64,000 nucleotides of DNA from Curtobacterium flaccumfaciens pv. betae (GCF_026241855.1 NZ_JAPJDC010000001.1:2852001-2916000); one strand, 5' to 3'; counted from the stretch's first letter, positions 54,627 to 63,513 are shown. The notes: a model not told the origin generated them from the sequence alone. A program made the numbers and translations.

Positions 54627-56132
54627 TCAGCCGATCGAGACGGCGGTCCAGGAGACCGGCGGGAGCTCGATCGTGACGGTGTCGCCCTCGCGGCGGACCG
54701 ACTCGTTCGTGCGGAGCCCCACGCGCGAGGTGTTCTCCAGGTCGTTCACGGCGTGCAGGTCGTCGTCCCAGACACCCTCGGCGTGGACGTCGCCCGTCGC
54801 ACCGATGCCGGCCAGGTCGATCGTCACCGTCGTCGGCTCAGAGGGGTGGCGGTTGATCAGGAAGACCGCGGCCTTGCCGTCCTCGGACACGGTGGCGGCG
54901 GAGTCCACGACCGGGACCTCACCGTGCTTGCCGCCGTCGACCGTGTCGCCCGACGCCTTGACCTGCAGCGAGGTGCCCTGCGCCAGGCGCGAGGTGACCG
55001 AGAACGGGAAGAACGTCGTCTGGCGCCAGGCCGGGCCACCGGGCTCGGTCATGATCGGGCCGATCACGTTGACGAGCTGGGCGAGTGAGGCCGAGGCGAC
55101 GCGGTCGGCGTGGCGGAGCAGCGAGATGAGCAGGCCACCCACGACGACGGCGTCGGCGACGGTGTAGACGTCCTCGAGCAGACGCGGGGCGACGGGCCAC
55201 TCGTCGAGCGTGAAGGTCTTGGCCTTCGCCTCCCACTTCTTGATCGACCAGACGTTCCACTCGTCGAACGAGATGTCGATGCGCTTGTCGGACTTCTTCT
55301 GCGCCTGGACGTGGTCGGCGGCCGTGGTGACCGTCTTGATGAAGTGGTCCATGTTGGCGCCCGAGGCGAGGAACGACGGCAGGTCGTCGTCCTCCTCGTA
55401 GTAGGCGTGCGCGGAGATGTAGTCGACGTCGTCGTAGGTGTGCTCGAGGACGGTGCGCTCCCACTCGCCGAACGTCGGCATCGACGCTCCCGAGGAACCG
55501 CAGGCGACGAGTTCGAGGTCGGGCTGGATCTGCCGCATGGCCTTGGCGGTCATGGCTGCGAGCTTGCCGTAGTCGTCGGCGTTCTTGTGGCCGAGCTGCC
55601 ACGGGCCGTCCATCTCGTTGCCGAGGCACCACATCTTGATGGCGAAGGGTTCCTGGCGACCGTTCGAACGACGGTATTCGGACAGTGCGGTGCCGGCGTC
55701 GATGTTCGCGTACTCGAGGAGCTCGATCGCCTCCTGCGTGCCGCGGGTGCCGAGGTTCACGGCGAGCATGAGCTCCGAGCCGACCTGGTCGAGCCAGTGC
55801 TGGAACTCGTGCAGGCCGACCTCGTTCGTCTCCGTCGAGTGCCAGGCCAGGTCGAGGCGGCGGGGGCGCTGCTCGACGGGGCCGACGCCGTCCTCCCACT
55901 TGTAACCGGAGACGAAGTTGCCACCGGGGTAGCGGATGGCGGAGACGCCGAGTTCCTTGACGAGATCGACGACGTCCTTGCGGAAGCCGTGCTCGTCGGC
56001 AGTCTCGTGGGTGGGCTCGTGGATGCCGTCGTAGACGTGGCGGCCGAGGTGCTCGACGAACCCGCCGAACAGGCGACGTCGCACCGGCCCCACGGTGAAC
56101 GCGGCGTCGAGGACGAGGTGTGTGCGGGGCAT
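54627..56132 (-). CDS. GH51 alpha-L-arabinofuranosidase
   Basis: A 501-residue enzyme that removes terminal alpha-L-arabinofuranose from arabinan or arabinoxylan fragments. The acid/base Glu173 is in MWCLGNEMDGPWQ and the nucleophile Glu291 in ISFDEWNVW. RLFGGFVEHLGRHVYDGI and AIRYPGGNFVSGYKWEDGVGP are standard GH51 landmarks. No signal peptide, so it works on imported oligosaccharides. The minus-strand -10 TAGCGT (56248-56253) and the operator at 56216 place it under arabinose control. Confidence 0.94.
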   Translation of the reverse strand: MPRTHLVLDAAFTVGPVRRRLFGGFVEHLGRHVYDGIHEPTHETADEHGFRKDVVDLVKELGVSAIRYPGGNFVSGYKWEDGVGPVEQRPRRLDLAWHSTETNEVGLHEFQHWLDQVGSELMLAVNLGTRGTQEAIELLEYANIDAGTALSEYRRSNGRQEPFAIKMWCLGNEMDGPWQLGHKNADDYGKLAAMTAKAMRQIQPDLELVACGSSGASMPTFGEWERTVLEHTYDDVDYISAHAYYEEDDDLPSFLASGANMDHFIKTVTTAADHVQAQKKSDKRIDISFDEWNVWSIKKWEAKAKTFTLDEWPVAPRLLEDVYTVADAVVVGGLLISLLRHADRVASASLAQLVNVIGPIMTEPGGPAWRQTTFFPFSVTSRLAQGTSLQVKASGDTVDGGKHGEVPVVDSAATVSEDGKAAVFLINRHPSEPTTVTIDLAGIGATGDVHAEGVWDDDLHAVNDLENTSRVGLRTNESVRREGDTVTIELPPVSWTAVSIG

Positions 56133-56215
56133 GGATCTCCTTCGATCGTGGCAGTGCGGTTCGTGCGGGGAGCGGGTGGGGCCACGGACGGGAACCGAAG
56201 CGGGCCGTCACGAAA

Positions 56216-56227
56216 GTGAGCGCTCAC
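56216..56227. promoter_or_regulatory. LacI-type operator GTGAGCGCTCAC (GH51 side)
   Basis: A perfect copy of the arabinose-regulon palindrome, downstream of the probable GH51 -10 TAGCGT on the minus strand and 83 bp before its start codon. Confidence 0.8.
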
Positions 56228-56296
56228 CTGACAGAAACGCTACCGGGTTCCGCGCCGTCGCGAAAGGGGTGGCGGATGCCGGGAGCGAGCGCTAAT

Positions 56297-56308
56297 GTGA
56301 GCGCTCAC
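56297..56308. promoter_or_regulatory. LacI-type operator GTGAGCGCTCAC (importer side)
   Basis: A perfect copy overlapping the end of TAATGT (56293-56298), the probable -10 of the divergent importer operon, the same geometry as at chvE. The two operators here are 81 bp apart and could loop. Confidence 0.8.
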
Positions 56309-56333
56309 GGAGCACCGGAAGGTCGTTCCGTGT

Positions 56334-56375
56334 CCGGAGCAGCAGTGCTCCGGGTCCGGAGCAGCGATGCTCCGG
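56334..56375 (+). repeat. Two tandem hairpins in the importer leader
   Basis: CCGGAGCAGCAGTGCTCCGG (56334-56353) and CCGGAGCAGCGATGCTCCGG (56356-56375) are near-identical 20-bp inverted repeats spaced 22 bp apart in the transcribed leader, with further GGAGCACCG fragments on both sides. They could tune mRNA stability or translation of the binding protein. Confidence 0.7.
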
Positions 56376-56427
56376 CGGGAGCACCGACCCTGTTCCCGAG
56401 CCCGGCCCATCCCGATGGAGTGATGCC

Positions 56428-57783
56428 ATGCCGATCCCACCCGCAACACCCGCGTCGCGCCTCTCGCGCCGGGGCTTCCTCGCCGCCGGTGCAGCGGCCG
56501 CGACGGTCCTGCCGCTCGCCGCCTGCTCGAGCCCCCTCGCCGCTGGCCTCGCCGGCAGCGCACTCAACCCCGAGACCCTCGTCTTCTGGAACCTGTTCGG
56601 CGGCGGCGACGGCGTCCGCATGCAGGCCATGGAGGACGGCTACGCGAAGCAGCACGGCGGCTCGAGCGCGCTGCAGGGCACCACGTTCGCGTGGGGCAAC
56701 CCGTACTACTCGAAGCTGACACTGGCGACCGTCGGGAACAAGCCGCCGGACGTCGCGGTCGCGCACCTCACCCGCGCGAAGCCGCTCTGGGACGGTGACC
56801 TGCTCGACCCGATCACGTCCGACGACCTGGCGAGCGTCGGCCTGAGCGCCGCCGACTTCAACCAGAAGGCCTGGGCGGCGCAGAAGACCGACGGCAACAA
56901 CATCGCGGTCCCGCTCGACACCCACCCCTTCGTCCTCTTCTACAACGTCGACGTCTGCAAGAAGGCCGGCCTGATCGACGGCGACGGCAACCTCGTCGAC
57001 CTCAACGGCATGGACAACTTCGAGAAGGCCCTCGCCGCGGTCGCCAAGGTCACCGGCGGCACGGCGCTCAACGTCGCGAACGTGGTGCCGGAGACGGCCA
57101 CCCCGTGGCGCTTCTTCTGGACGATGTACAACCAGCTGAAGGACGCCACCCCGTTCATCAGCGACGGCGGATCGAAGCTCACCGTCAACGAGGACGCCTA
57201 CAACGAGGTCACGAGCCGGACCCAGAAGTGGGTGAAGGAGGGCTGGCTGAACAAGGCCCTCGACTACGCCACCGCGCAGTCGCTCATGTTCGACGGCAAG
57301 GCCGGCTTCTTCATGCAGGGCGAGTGGGAGATCAGCACCGCGCAGTCGATCAAGGGCCTGAACTTCGGCATGGCGCCGATCCCCCAGCTCTACGACAAGC
57401 CGGCGACCCAGGCGGACTCGCACACGTTCGTCCTGCCGAAGAAGGCCCGCACGCCGGAGCAGCGCAAGCAGCACATGCTCTTCATCAAGCAGATGCTCGA
57501 GCAGAGCCTGACGTGGGCCGAGGGCGGGCACGTGCCGGCCTACATCCCGACGTTCGACAGCGCCGCGTACAAGAAGCTCACTCCGCAGTCGAACTACGCG
57601 GCCGCAGCCGAGACCGCCGTGTTCGACGACGCCGCCTGGTACGGCGGTTCGGGTTCGACGTTCGAGGGCACGGTGGGCGCCCAGCTCGCCCTCGTGCAGC
57701 AGGGCAGCTCGTCCCCCGCGCAGGCCCTCAGCGCCATCAAGTCGCAGCTCGCGACGTACCTCAACACCCCGAGCCCCCTGTGA
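56428..57783 (+). CDS. Sugar ABC transporter substrate-binding lipoprotein (CUT1, arabinoside)
   Basis: A 451-residue lipoprotein with twin-arginine-like RLSRRGFLAAG and lipobox LAACSS. It fits solute-binding family 1 (TLVFWNLFGGGDGVRMQAMEDGYA, and MFDGKAGFFMQGEWEISTAQ near the ligand cleft). Together with two permeases and the divergent GH51 gene it probably imports alpha-arabino-oligosaccharides. It is transcribed from a promoter covered by GTGAGCGCTCAC. Confidence 0.88.
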   Translation: MPIPPATPASRLSRRGFLAAGAAAATVLPLAACSSPLAAGLAGSALNPETLVFWNLFGGGDGVRMQAMEDGYAKQHGGSSALQGTTFAWGNPYYSKLTLATVGNKPPDVAVAHLTRAKPLWDGDLLDPITSDDLASVGLSAADFNQKAWAAQKTDGNNIAVPLDTHPFVLFYNVDVCKKAGLIDGDGNLVDLNGMDNFEKALAAVAKVTGGTALNVANVVPETATPWRFFWTMYNQLKDATPFISDGGSKLTVNEDAYNEVTSRTQKWVKEGWLNKALDYATAQSLMFDGKAGFFMQGEWEISTAQSIKGLNFGMAPIPQLYDKPATQADSHTFVLPKKARTPEQRKQHMLFIKQMLEQSLTWAEGGHVPAYIPTFDSAAYKKLTPQSNYAAAAETAVFDDAAWYGGSGSTFEGTVGAQLALVQQGSSSPAQALSAIKSQLATYLNTPSPL

Positions 57784-57867
57784 CCCGGCACGCAACCACC
57801 CGGCGGGACCACCCCGGGCAGACGACCCCCGCGATCGCCGTGAACACCGCGCGAAAGGCACGATGAC

Positions 57868-58839
57868 GTGACCACAGCACCTGTCCTCGACCGGCCGACC
57901 GACGCGGCCACCGCGCCGCGTCTCCGCCGGAACCGCTCCTACGGCTCCAGCGTGAACCGCGGCCAGGGCCGCAGCGGCTGGCTGTTCCTCGCCCCGTTCG
58001 GCCTGTTCTACGTGGCCTTCCTGCTCGGCCCGACGGTCTGGATGATCGTCACGAGCTTCTTCAACACCTCGACCGTCCGCACCGGGCTCGGCAGCTTCGC
58101 CGGGTTCGCGAACTACGCCGAGATGCTCGGGCGCAGCGACTTCTGGTCGTCGCTCTGGCACACGCTGCAGTTCACGCTGTACACGACCCCGCCGCTCGTC
58201 ATCCTGGCGTTCGTGTTCGCCGTGCTGACGAACCGGATGAACCGGGGGCAGTGGTTCTTCCGTCTGGCGTTCTTCCTGCCGTTCATCCTGCCGTCGGCGA
58301 CGATCTCGCTGATCTGGGTGTTCATCTTCACGCCGAGCACCGGTCTGTGGGCGAGCCTGCAGTCGGCGATCGGCATGACGCCCGGCTCCGGCATGTTGTC
58401 GAGCCCGAACACGGCCATGATCGGTGTCGCGATCGCCACCGTGTGGTGGACCCTCGGCTTCAACTTCGTGCTCTACCTGGCCGGTCTGCAGGAGATCCCG
58501 CGCGAACTGTACGAAGCAGCCGCCGTCGACGGCGCGTCGAACTGGCAGCAGATCAAGTCGATCACGCTCCCCCTGCTCGGCCGCACGACGACGCTGGTCG
58601 TCCTGCTGCAGATCATCGCGAGCCTGAAGATCTTCGACCAGGTCTACCTGATGACGAACGGCGGGCCGGGCATCTCGACCCAGGTCTCGCTGCAGCTCAT
58701 CACCGGCGTCGGCTTCACCGACAACCGGCTCGGTGCCGCATCGGCCGCGTCGGTCCTCCTGTTCATCGTGATCGTGGCGATCGCGGTCATCCGGCAGCTC
58801 GTCGAGCGCGCTGCCGCCAAGCGAGAGATCGGGGCCTGA
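57868..58839 (+). CDS. Sugar ABC transporter permease (MalF type)
   Basis: A 323-residue permease with a 45-residue Arg-rich start and six helices. The EAA loop is RELYEAAAVDGASNWQQIKSITLPLL, and YLMTNGGPGISTQVSLQLI follows as expected. GAAAGG lies upstream of the GTG. The 84-bp gap after the binding protein shows nothing notable. Confidence 0.9.
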   Translation: MTTAPVLDRPTDAATAPRLRRNRSYGSSVNRGQGRSGWLFLAPFGLFYVAFLLGPTVWMIVTSFFNTSTVRTGLGSFAGFANYAEMLGRSDFWSSLWHTLQFTLYTTPPLVILAFVFAVLTNRMNRGQWFFRLAFFLPFILPSATISLIWVFIFTPSTGLWASLQSAIGMTPGSGMLSSPNTAMIGVAIATVWWTLGFNFVLYLAGLQEIPRELYEAAAVDGASNWQQIKSITLPLLGRTTTLVVLLQIIASLKIFDQVYLMTNGGPGISTQVSLQLITGVGFTDNRLGAASAASVLLFIVIVAIAVIRQLVERAAAKREIGA

Positions 58840-58840
58840 C

Positions 58841-59752
58841 ATGACCGCCACCGAGAGCATCACCACCGGCCGCAAGCTCCGCACCGGCGTCTCGTCCGCC
58901 GCTCCCACGAGCGCCGCGAAGATCGGCGTCAGCGGTCGTGGCTTCACGATCGCGTCGGGGATCGTCCTGACGATCTTCGCGATCATCTGGCTCATCCCGA
59001 GCGTCTTCGCCCTGAAGACGTCGCTGTCCGACAACGGCGTCGCCGCCCTCGGCGCGAACGCGATCCTGTCGAACTGGAACCCGACGCTGCACTCGTACTC
59101 GTCGCTGTTCCAGGCCGGCGACATCTGGAACTGGTACCTCGCCAGCGCCATCACGAGCGTCGTCACGGCGGCACTCACCGTGCTGTTCGCGTCGATGGCG
59201 GCGTTCGCCCTGTCGCGACTGGTGTTCCGCGGCCGCAACATCGCGTTCCTGCTCATCATCCTCGGGATCATGATCCCGACGCAGGTGCTGATCATCCCGA
59301 TCTTCCAGGAGCTCAACGCGGTCGGCCTGCTCAACACCTACTGGTCGGTGATCTTCCCGCAGGTGCCCGCCGTGATCGCGGTGTTCATCTTCAAGCAGTT
59401 CTTCGACGGCATCCCGAAGGAGCTGGAAGAGGCGGCGCGCATCGACGGCGCCGGCATCTGGAAGGTCTACTGGTCGGTCATCCTGCCGCTGTCGCGTCCG
59501 GTGATCGCGGCCGTGACGATCCTGACCTTCGTCGGTGTGTGGAACAACCTGCTGCTGCCGCTGTTCGTGCTGTCCAACCCGGACCTCATGACGATCCCGG
59601 TCGGGCTCGCCACGGTCCAGGGCAGCTTCGGGCAGCGCTACGCCGACATCCAGGCCGGTGCGATCCTGGCGGCGCTGCCGCTCATCATCCTCTACCTGAT
59701 CTTCCAGCGGCAGATCGTGGAGGGCGTGACGGGCTCGGGCCTCAAGGGCTGA
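58841..59752 (+). CDS. Sugar ABC transporter permease (MalG type)
   Basis: A 303-residue permease with six helices; the EAA loop is KELEEAARIDGAGIWKVYWSVILPL and the end is VEGVTGSGLKG. It starts one base after the previous stop region, so the permeases are co-translated. It ends the arabinoside importer operon at a palindromic terminator. Confidence 0.9.
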   Translation: MTATESITTGRKLRTGVSSAAPTSAAKIGVSGRGFTIASGIVLTIFAIIWLIPSVFALKTSLSDNGVAALGANAILSNWNPTLHSYSSLFQAGDIWNWYLASAITSVVTAALTVLFASMAAFALSRLVFRGRNIAFLLIILGIMIPTQVLIIPIFQELNAVGLLNTYWSVIFPQVPAVIAVFIFKQFFDGIPKELEEAARIDGAGIWKVYWSVILPLSRPVIAAVTILTFVGVWNNLLLPLFVLSNPDLMTIPVGLATVQGSFGQRYADIQAGAILAALPLIILYLIFQRQIVEGVTGSGLKG

Positions 59753-59764
59753 CGCCACCCCACC

Positions 59765-59810
59765 ACGGACGGGAGGCCCGGTGCCCGCTGGCACCGGGCC
59801 TCCCGTCCGT
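59765..59810. terminator. Palindromic terminator of the 6719 family
   Basis: ACGGACGGGAGGCCCGGTGC and GCACCGGGCCTCCCGTCCGT are perfect 20-bp arms with loop CCGCTG, 12 bp past the last permease stop. Relative to the copy at 6719, bases have changed on both arms together (GGCGCGG to GGCCCGG, CTGG to CGGG), so pairing is kept. Confidence 0.8.
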
Positions 59811-59847
59811 CCGTTGGTCGCGTCGCGAGCGCGGCGCGGCTGGCGAG

Positions 59848-60397
59848 AGCGGGCGTACCTTGCGGAATCGGGCGTACCTGGGCAGAAGTTCTGTGGCAGT
59901 ACGCCCGAAAGCACCGGGCAACGCGCCCGCCAGGGGAAGGACCGGGCGTAGCGGGCGGAACCGGGCGTGCCTGGTCAGAACGGGGCGTACCGGGCCGAAC
60001 CGGGTGTACCTAGCGCGACCGGGCGTACCTGGTCAGAACGGGCGTACCCGGGCAGAAGTTCTGTGGCGGTATGCCCGAAAGCACCAGGCAAGGCGCGCGC
60101 AAGGGGAAGGACCGGGCGTACCTGATCAGAACGGGCGTACCTGGCGTGACCGGGCATACGTGGGCAGAACGGGCATACTCGGGCGGAAGTTTTGTAGCAG
60201 TACGCCCGAAAGCACCAGGTGCCGCGCGCGCCAGGGGAAGGACCGGGCGTACCTGGCGGAACCGGGCATACCTGGCGGGACCGGGCGTACCCGGCGGGAC
60301 CGGGCATGACTGGCGGAACCGGGCATACCTGGGCAGAACGGGCGTACCTGGGCAGAAGTTCTGTGGCAGTCCGCCCGGAAGCACCAGGTGCCGCGCG
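59848..60397. repeat. Composite array of 19-20 bp GGGCGTACC units and four 58-bp blocks
   Basis: About 18 units of the type ACCGGGCGTACCTGGCGGA run head to tail, in groups of 2, 6, 4 and 6, each group ended by a block beginning GAAGTTCTGTGGCAGTACGC (starts near 59883, 60053, 60184 and 60353). Blocks 1-3 are about 58 bp and end AAGGGGAAGG-like; the fourth is cut short at the stop of the siderophore-interacting gene. Each block pairs with the preceding unit as a GGGCGTAC/GTACGCCC hairpin. Frames open across it encode only repeated peptides and have no ribosome sites, so I regard it as non-coding. Confidence 0.85.
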
Positions 60398-60399
60398 GG

Positions 60400-61230
60400 T
60401 CAGGCGGGGACGGAGACCTTCGTCTCGTGCTTCCAGAACCCGGAGAACGTGATGCGCGACTTCGGCAGACCCGCACGGTGCAGGTGGCGGCGGCCCTCCG
60501 TTGCGAGCCGCGACTCCCCCACGACGAACGCGTAGCCCTGGTCGTCGGACGGCACGTGCCGCTGCAGTTCGGCGAGGGCGCCACTGCCGGGGATGGTGCC
60601 CGGCTGCCGGACGATCCACGTCACCTGCACGCCCATGGGGGCGTCGAGGTCGCGGATGTCGGCGGCGGTCGGGACCTCTTGGATGATGCGGCCGACGGTG
60701 TCGCGCGGCAACGAGGCAGCGATGCCGACGACGCCGGGCAGGCCGGTCTCCTCGGCGGCGACGACGACCTCGCTGGTACCGGCGGGGACATCGAAGATGC
60801 AGCCCTGGTCGAGCATCGCGAGCTCCTCGCCCGGACGTGCGGCGCAGGCCCAGATCGCGGCGCGGCCCTCGAGCTCGCCGCGGTGGTCCAGGTGTACGAC
60901 GAAGTCGATGTCGAGCTCGGCGGTGCCGTCGGCGAGGAGGCGGTACGCGGCGACGGTGTAGTTCGCGCAGTGGGGGCGGATGTCCTCGGGGATGCCGAGG
61001 AACGTCGGCCACCACTTCTTGCCGTCAAGGTCGGGCATCCGGAAGGCGTCCTGGTCGGGGCGTCGGACGAACAGGCGGAACCAGTGGTCGAAGCCGAGGT
61101 AGCCGAACTCGTGCAGGTCGTCCCCGGTGACGGTGACGCGGTGCATCGAGGGGGTCACCCGCTGGGTCCGGAGGACACGGGCGCGGAAGAGCCGGGGGTT
61201 CGTCGGCAGGAGCCGCGGGGTCTTCGCCAT
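60400..61230 (-). CDS. Siderophore-interacting protein (FAD-dependent ferric reductase)
   Basis: A 276-residue member of the SIP/ViuB family, which releases iron from imported ferric siderophores by reduction. The N-terminal FAD-binding beta-barrel (VTPSMHRVTVTGDDLHEFGYLGFDHWFRLFV) and the C-terminal NAD(P)H-binding part (GYAFVVGESRLATEGRRHLHR and ITFSGFWKHE) are both present. The -10 TAGCCT stands six bases before the ATG and overlaps the iron box, so the transcript is probably leaderless and iron-repressed. It is divergent from the FecCD permeases. Confidence 0.9.
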   Translation of the reverse strand: MAKTPRLLPTNPRLFRARVLRTQRVTPSMHRVTVTGDDLHEFGYLGFDHWFRLFVRRPDQDAFRMPDLDGKKWWPTFLGIPEDIRPHCANYTVAAYRLLADGTAELDIDFVVHLDHRGELEGRAAIWACAARPGEELAMLDQGCIFDVPAGTSEVVVAAEETGLPGVVGIAASLPRDTVGRIIQEVPTAADIRDLDAPMGVQVTWIVRQPGTIPGSGALAELQRHVPSDDQGYAFVVGESRLATEGRRHLHRAGLPKSRITFSGFWKHETKVSVPA

Positions 61231-61248
61231 GAGGCAAGGCTAACCTAA
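61230..61248. promoter_or_regulatory. DtxR/IdeR-type iron box
   Basis: TGAGGCAAGGCTAACCTAA matches the DtxR/IdeR consensus TTAGGTTAGGCTAACCTAA at 16 of 19 positions. It covers the -10 boxes of both divergent genes, so iron-loaded regulator should shut off the reductase and the uptake permeases together. Confidence 0.85.
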
Positions 61249-61249
61249 G

Positions 61250-62362
61250 ATGACTTCCGTGCCAGCCCCCAATCCCGTTCTGGCTTCCGGTCCGGAGGCC
61301 CCCGAACCCGACGCGTCCCGAGCCCGAGCCGGCGATGCGTCCCGCGCCCTCGGCGTCCACCGGACCGCGATGCGGCGGCGGACCGCGGTGATCATCGGAC
61401 TCGTCGTCGCCCTGGTGCTCGTCGCCGTGGCGAGCATGCTGCTCGGCAGCAACCGCATCGGTGTCGCCGAGGTGTGGGCAGGGCTCACACGCTCCGGGTC
61501 GAGCACCGACGAGGCGATCGTGTGGGGCTCCCGCATCCCGCGCACGCTGATCGGTGCTGCGGTCGGTGCGGCTCTCGGCATCGCCGGACTCCTCATGCAG
61601 GGACACACCCGCAACCCGCTCGCCGACCCCGGCCTGTTCGGCGTCTCGTCGGGAGCGGGGCTCGCGGTGGTGCTCGGCGTCTACGTGTTCGGGGTGACGA
61701 GCACGAGCGCGACCGTCTGGTTCGCCCTGGTCGGGGCCCTGGTCGCCAGCGTCGTCGTCTTCTCGGTGACCATCGCCGGCAGCGGCACGGCCAGTCCGGT
61801 TCCGCTCGCCCTCGCCGGGGCCGCGGTGTCGGCACTGCTCGCCGCCCTGACCTCCTTCGTCGTGCTGACCGACCAGGCCTCGCTCGACGCGTACCGGCTC
61901 TGGGTCGTCGGGTCGCTTGCCGCACGCCAGCTCGACATCCTCGGGGCGGTGTGGCCGTTCCTGGCCGCCGGGCTCGTGCTCGCGGTGCTGAACGTCCGCG
62001 CCCTCGACGCCCTCGGGCTCGGGTCCGAGCTGGCGAAGGGGCTCGGCGAGAACGTGCTCGTCGCCCGGCTCGTCGGCCTGGGCGGGATCACGCTGCTCGC
62101 CGCCGGCGCCACCGCTGCTGCCGGCCCGATCGGCTTCGTCGGCCTGACCGTGCCGCACGTCGCCCGCGCGCTCGTCGGCACCGGACACCGCTGGACCCTG
62201 CCGGTCTCCGGTCTCGTCGGCGCCGCCCTCGTGCTGCTCGCCGACGTCATCGGTCGCCTGATCGGCGGGTTCTCCGAGGTCGAGGTCGGCATCGTGCTCG
62301 CCGTCATCGGCGGCCCCGTGTTCGTCGCCGTGGCCCGTCGCCGGTCGCTGGTGTCACTGTGA
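61250..62362 (+). CDS. Iron-siderophore ABC transporter permease (FecCD family, first)
   Basis: A permease of up to 370 residues with about nine or ten helices. FecCD landmarks include RIPRTLIGAAVGAALGIAGLLMQGHTRNPLADPGLFGVSSGAG and AGPIGFVGLTVPHVARALVGT. The first 45 residues are a charged tail. The ATG at 61250 gives the full frame, but a GTG at 61259 lies seven bases after TAAGAT and would fit a leaderless start. The gene overlaps the next by 4 bp. Confidence 0.9.
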   Translation: MTSVPAPNPVLASGPEAPEPDASRARAGDASRALGVHRTAMRRRTAVIIGLVVALVLVAVASMLLGSNRIGVAEVWAGLTRSGSSTDEAIVWGSRIPRTLIGAAVGAALGIAGLLMQGHTRNPLADPGLFGVSSGAGLAVVLGVYVFGVTSTSATVWFALVGALVASVVVFSVTIAGSGTASPVPLALAGAAVSALLAALTSFVVLTDQASLDAYRLWVVGSLAARQLDILGAVWPFLAAGLVLAVLNVRALDALGLGSELAKGLGENVLVARLVGLGGITLLAAGATAAAGPIGFVGLTVPHVARALVGTGHRWTLPVSGLVGAALVLLADVIGRLIGGFSEVEVGIVLAVIGGPVFVAVARRRSLVSL

Positions 62363-63513
62363 GCGGGGCAGCGGTGCGCAGCACCGGCAGCACGCCCGGC
62401 AGCACCGGCAGCACGCCCGAGACCACCACGCCGGGCACGCCCACCCCCGCTGCCCACACCCCCGGCCGCGCCGGCATCCGCATCGGCCCCGTCGGCCTCG
62501 CCTGGCGCCCCCGGGTGTTCTGGTACACCGTCGGATCGCTCGCCACCGTCCTGGTGCTCATCGTGATCGGGACGGCGGTCGGCTCGACGTGGATCGCTCC
62601 CGGGGTCGTCATCAGATCCCTGCTCGGCCTGGAGTCCGGTCCGGACGCCTTCATCATCACCACCCTGCGCCTGCCCCGTGTGCTCACCGGCGCACTCGTC
62701 GGCCTGACGTTCGGGGTCGCCGGGGCGCTCACCCAGACCTTCACGCGAAACCCCCTCGGGACCCCGGACATCATCGGTGTCACCGCGGGCGCGAGCGTCG
62801 GTGCGGTCGCGGCCATCGTGCTCGGCGGCGGGACGTACTCGGTCTCGTCCCTGCTGCTCGGTGGCGGGATCCCGGTGGCTGCCACGATCGGCGCCCTGGT
62901 CGCTGCGGTCCTGGTGTACGGCCTGGGCTGGCGCGGCGGTGTGCAGAGCTACCGGCTCGTGCTGGTCGGCATCGGCGTGAGCGCGACGCTCGACGCCGTG
63001 ACGAGCTACCTGCTCGTCCGCGCGAAGATCACCGTCGCCACCGCGGCGTCGCAGTGGCTCGTCGGCAGCCTGTCGAGCACCTCGTGGGAGAGCGTCTGGC
63101 CGCTGCTCGTGGTGGCCGTCGTCGCGATGCCGATCGCACTGGCGACGAGTGCGGCGCTCGGCATCGGGCAGCTCGGCGACGAGGTCGCGACGGGCGTCGG
63201 TCTCGGCGTCCAGCGGCACCGGCTGCTCGTCATCGCGCTCGCGGTCGTGCTGACCGCCGCCGCCGTGGCCGCCGCGGGGCCGGTCGGCTTCGTCGCGTTC
63301 GTCGTGCCGCAGGTCGGGCTCCGGCTCGCCGGCACGAACCGGCCGCCGCTGCTGCTCGCCGGTGCCCTCGGCGCCGTGCTCGTGCTCGCCGCCGACCTGC
63401 TGTCCCGTTCCGCGTTCCCGTGGCAGGTGCCGGTCGGCATCATCACCACCGTGATCGGGGCGCCGTACCTGATCTGGCTCCTCGTCCGTCACCGCAAGGA
63501 GATGTCCCGATGA
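62359..63513 (+). CDS. Iron-siderophore ABC transporter permease (FecCD family, second)
   Basis: A 384-residue permease; its GTG overlaps the previous stop. Repeats coding STGSTPGSTGSTP and Thr/Pro-rich sequence make up the first 40 residues. The membrane part has TLRLPRVLTGALVGLTFGVAGALTQTFTRNPLGTPDIIGVTAGAS and AAGPVGFVAFVVPQVGLRLAGT. The two FecCD proteins form the heterodimeric channel. Confidence 0.9.
   Translation: MSGAAVRSTGSTPGSTGSTPETTTPGTPTPAAHTPGRAGIRIGPVGLAWRPRVFWYTVGSLATVLVLIVIGTAVGSTWIAPGVVIRSLLGLESGPDAFIITTLRLPRVLTGALVGLTFGVAGALTQTFTRNPLGTPDIIGVTAGASVGAVAAIVLGGGTYSVSSLLLGGGIPVAATIGALVAAVLVYGLGWRGGVQSYRLVLVGIGVSATLDAVTSYLLVRAKITVATAASQWLVGSLSSTSWESVWPLLVVAVVAMPIALATSAALGIGQLGDEVATGVGLGVQRHRLLVIALAVVLTAAAVAAAGPVGFVAFVVPQVGLRLAGTNRPPLLLAGALGAVLVLAADLLSRSAFPWQVPVGIITTVIGAPYLIWLLVRHRKEMSR

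Noticed and set aside
56305..59337. A 1010-codon open frame on the minus strand
   Set aside because: It is antisense to three clear transporter genes and its translation is Arg/Asp/Val-rich low complexity, as expected for the opposite strand of GC-rich genes.
59848..60397. Possible CRISPR array
   Set aside because: Units of 19-20 bp follow each other without unique spacers, the repeats vary, and no cas gene is nearby. It is a tandem array, not a CRISPR.
59539..61015. Open frames on both strands across the repeat array encoding repeated RTGxNRxYL-like peptides
   Set aside because: The peptides only mirror the DNA repeat, differ in every frame, overlap real genes at both ends and lack ribosome sites.
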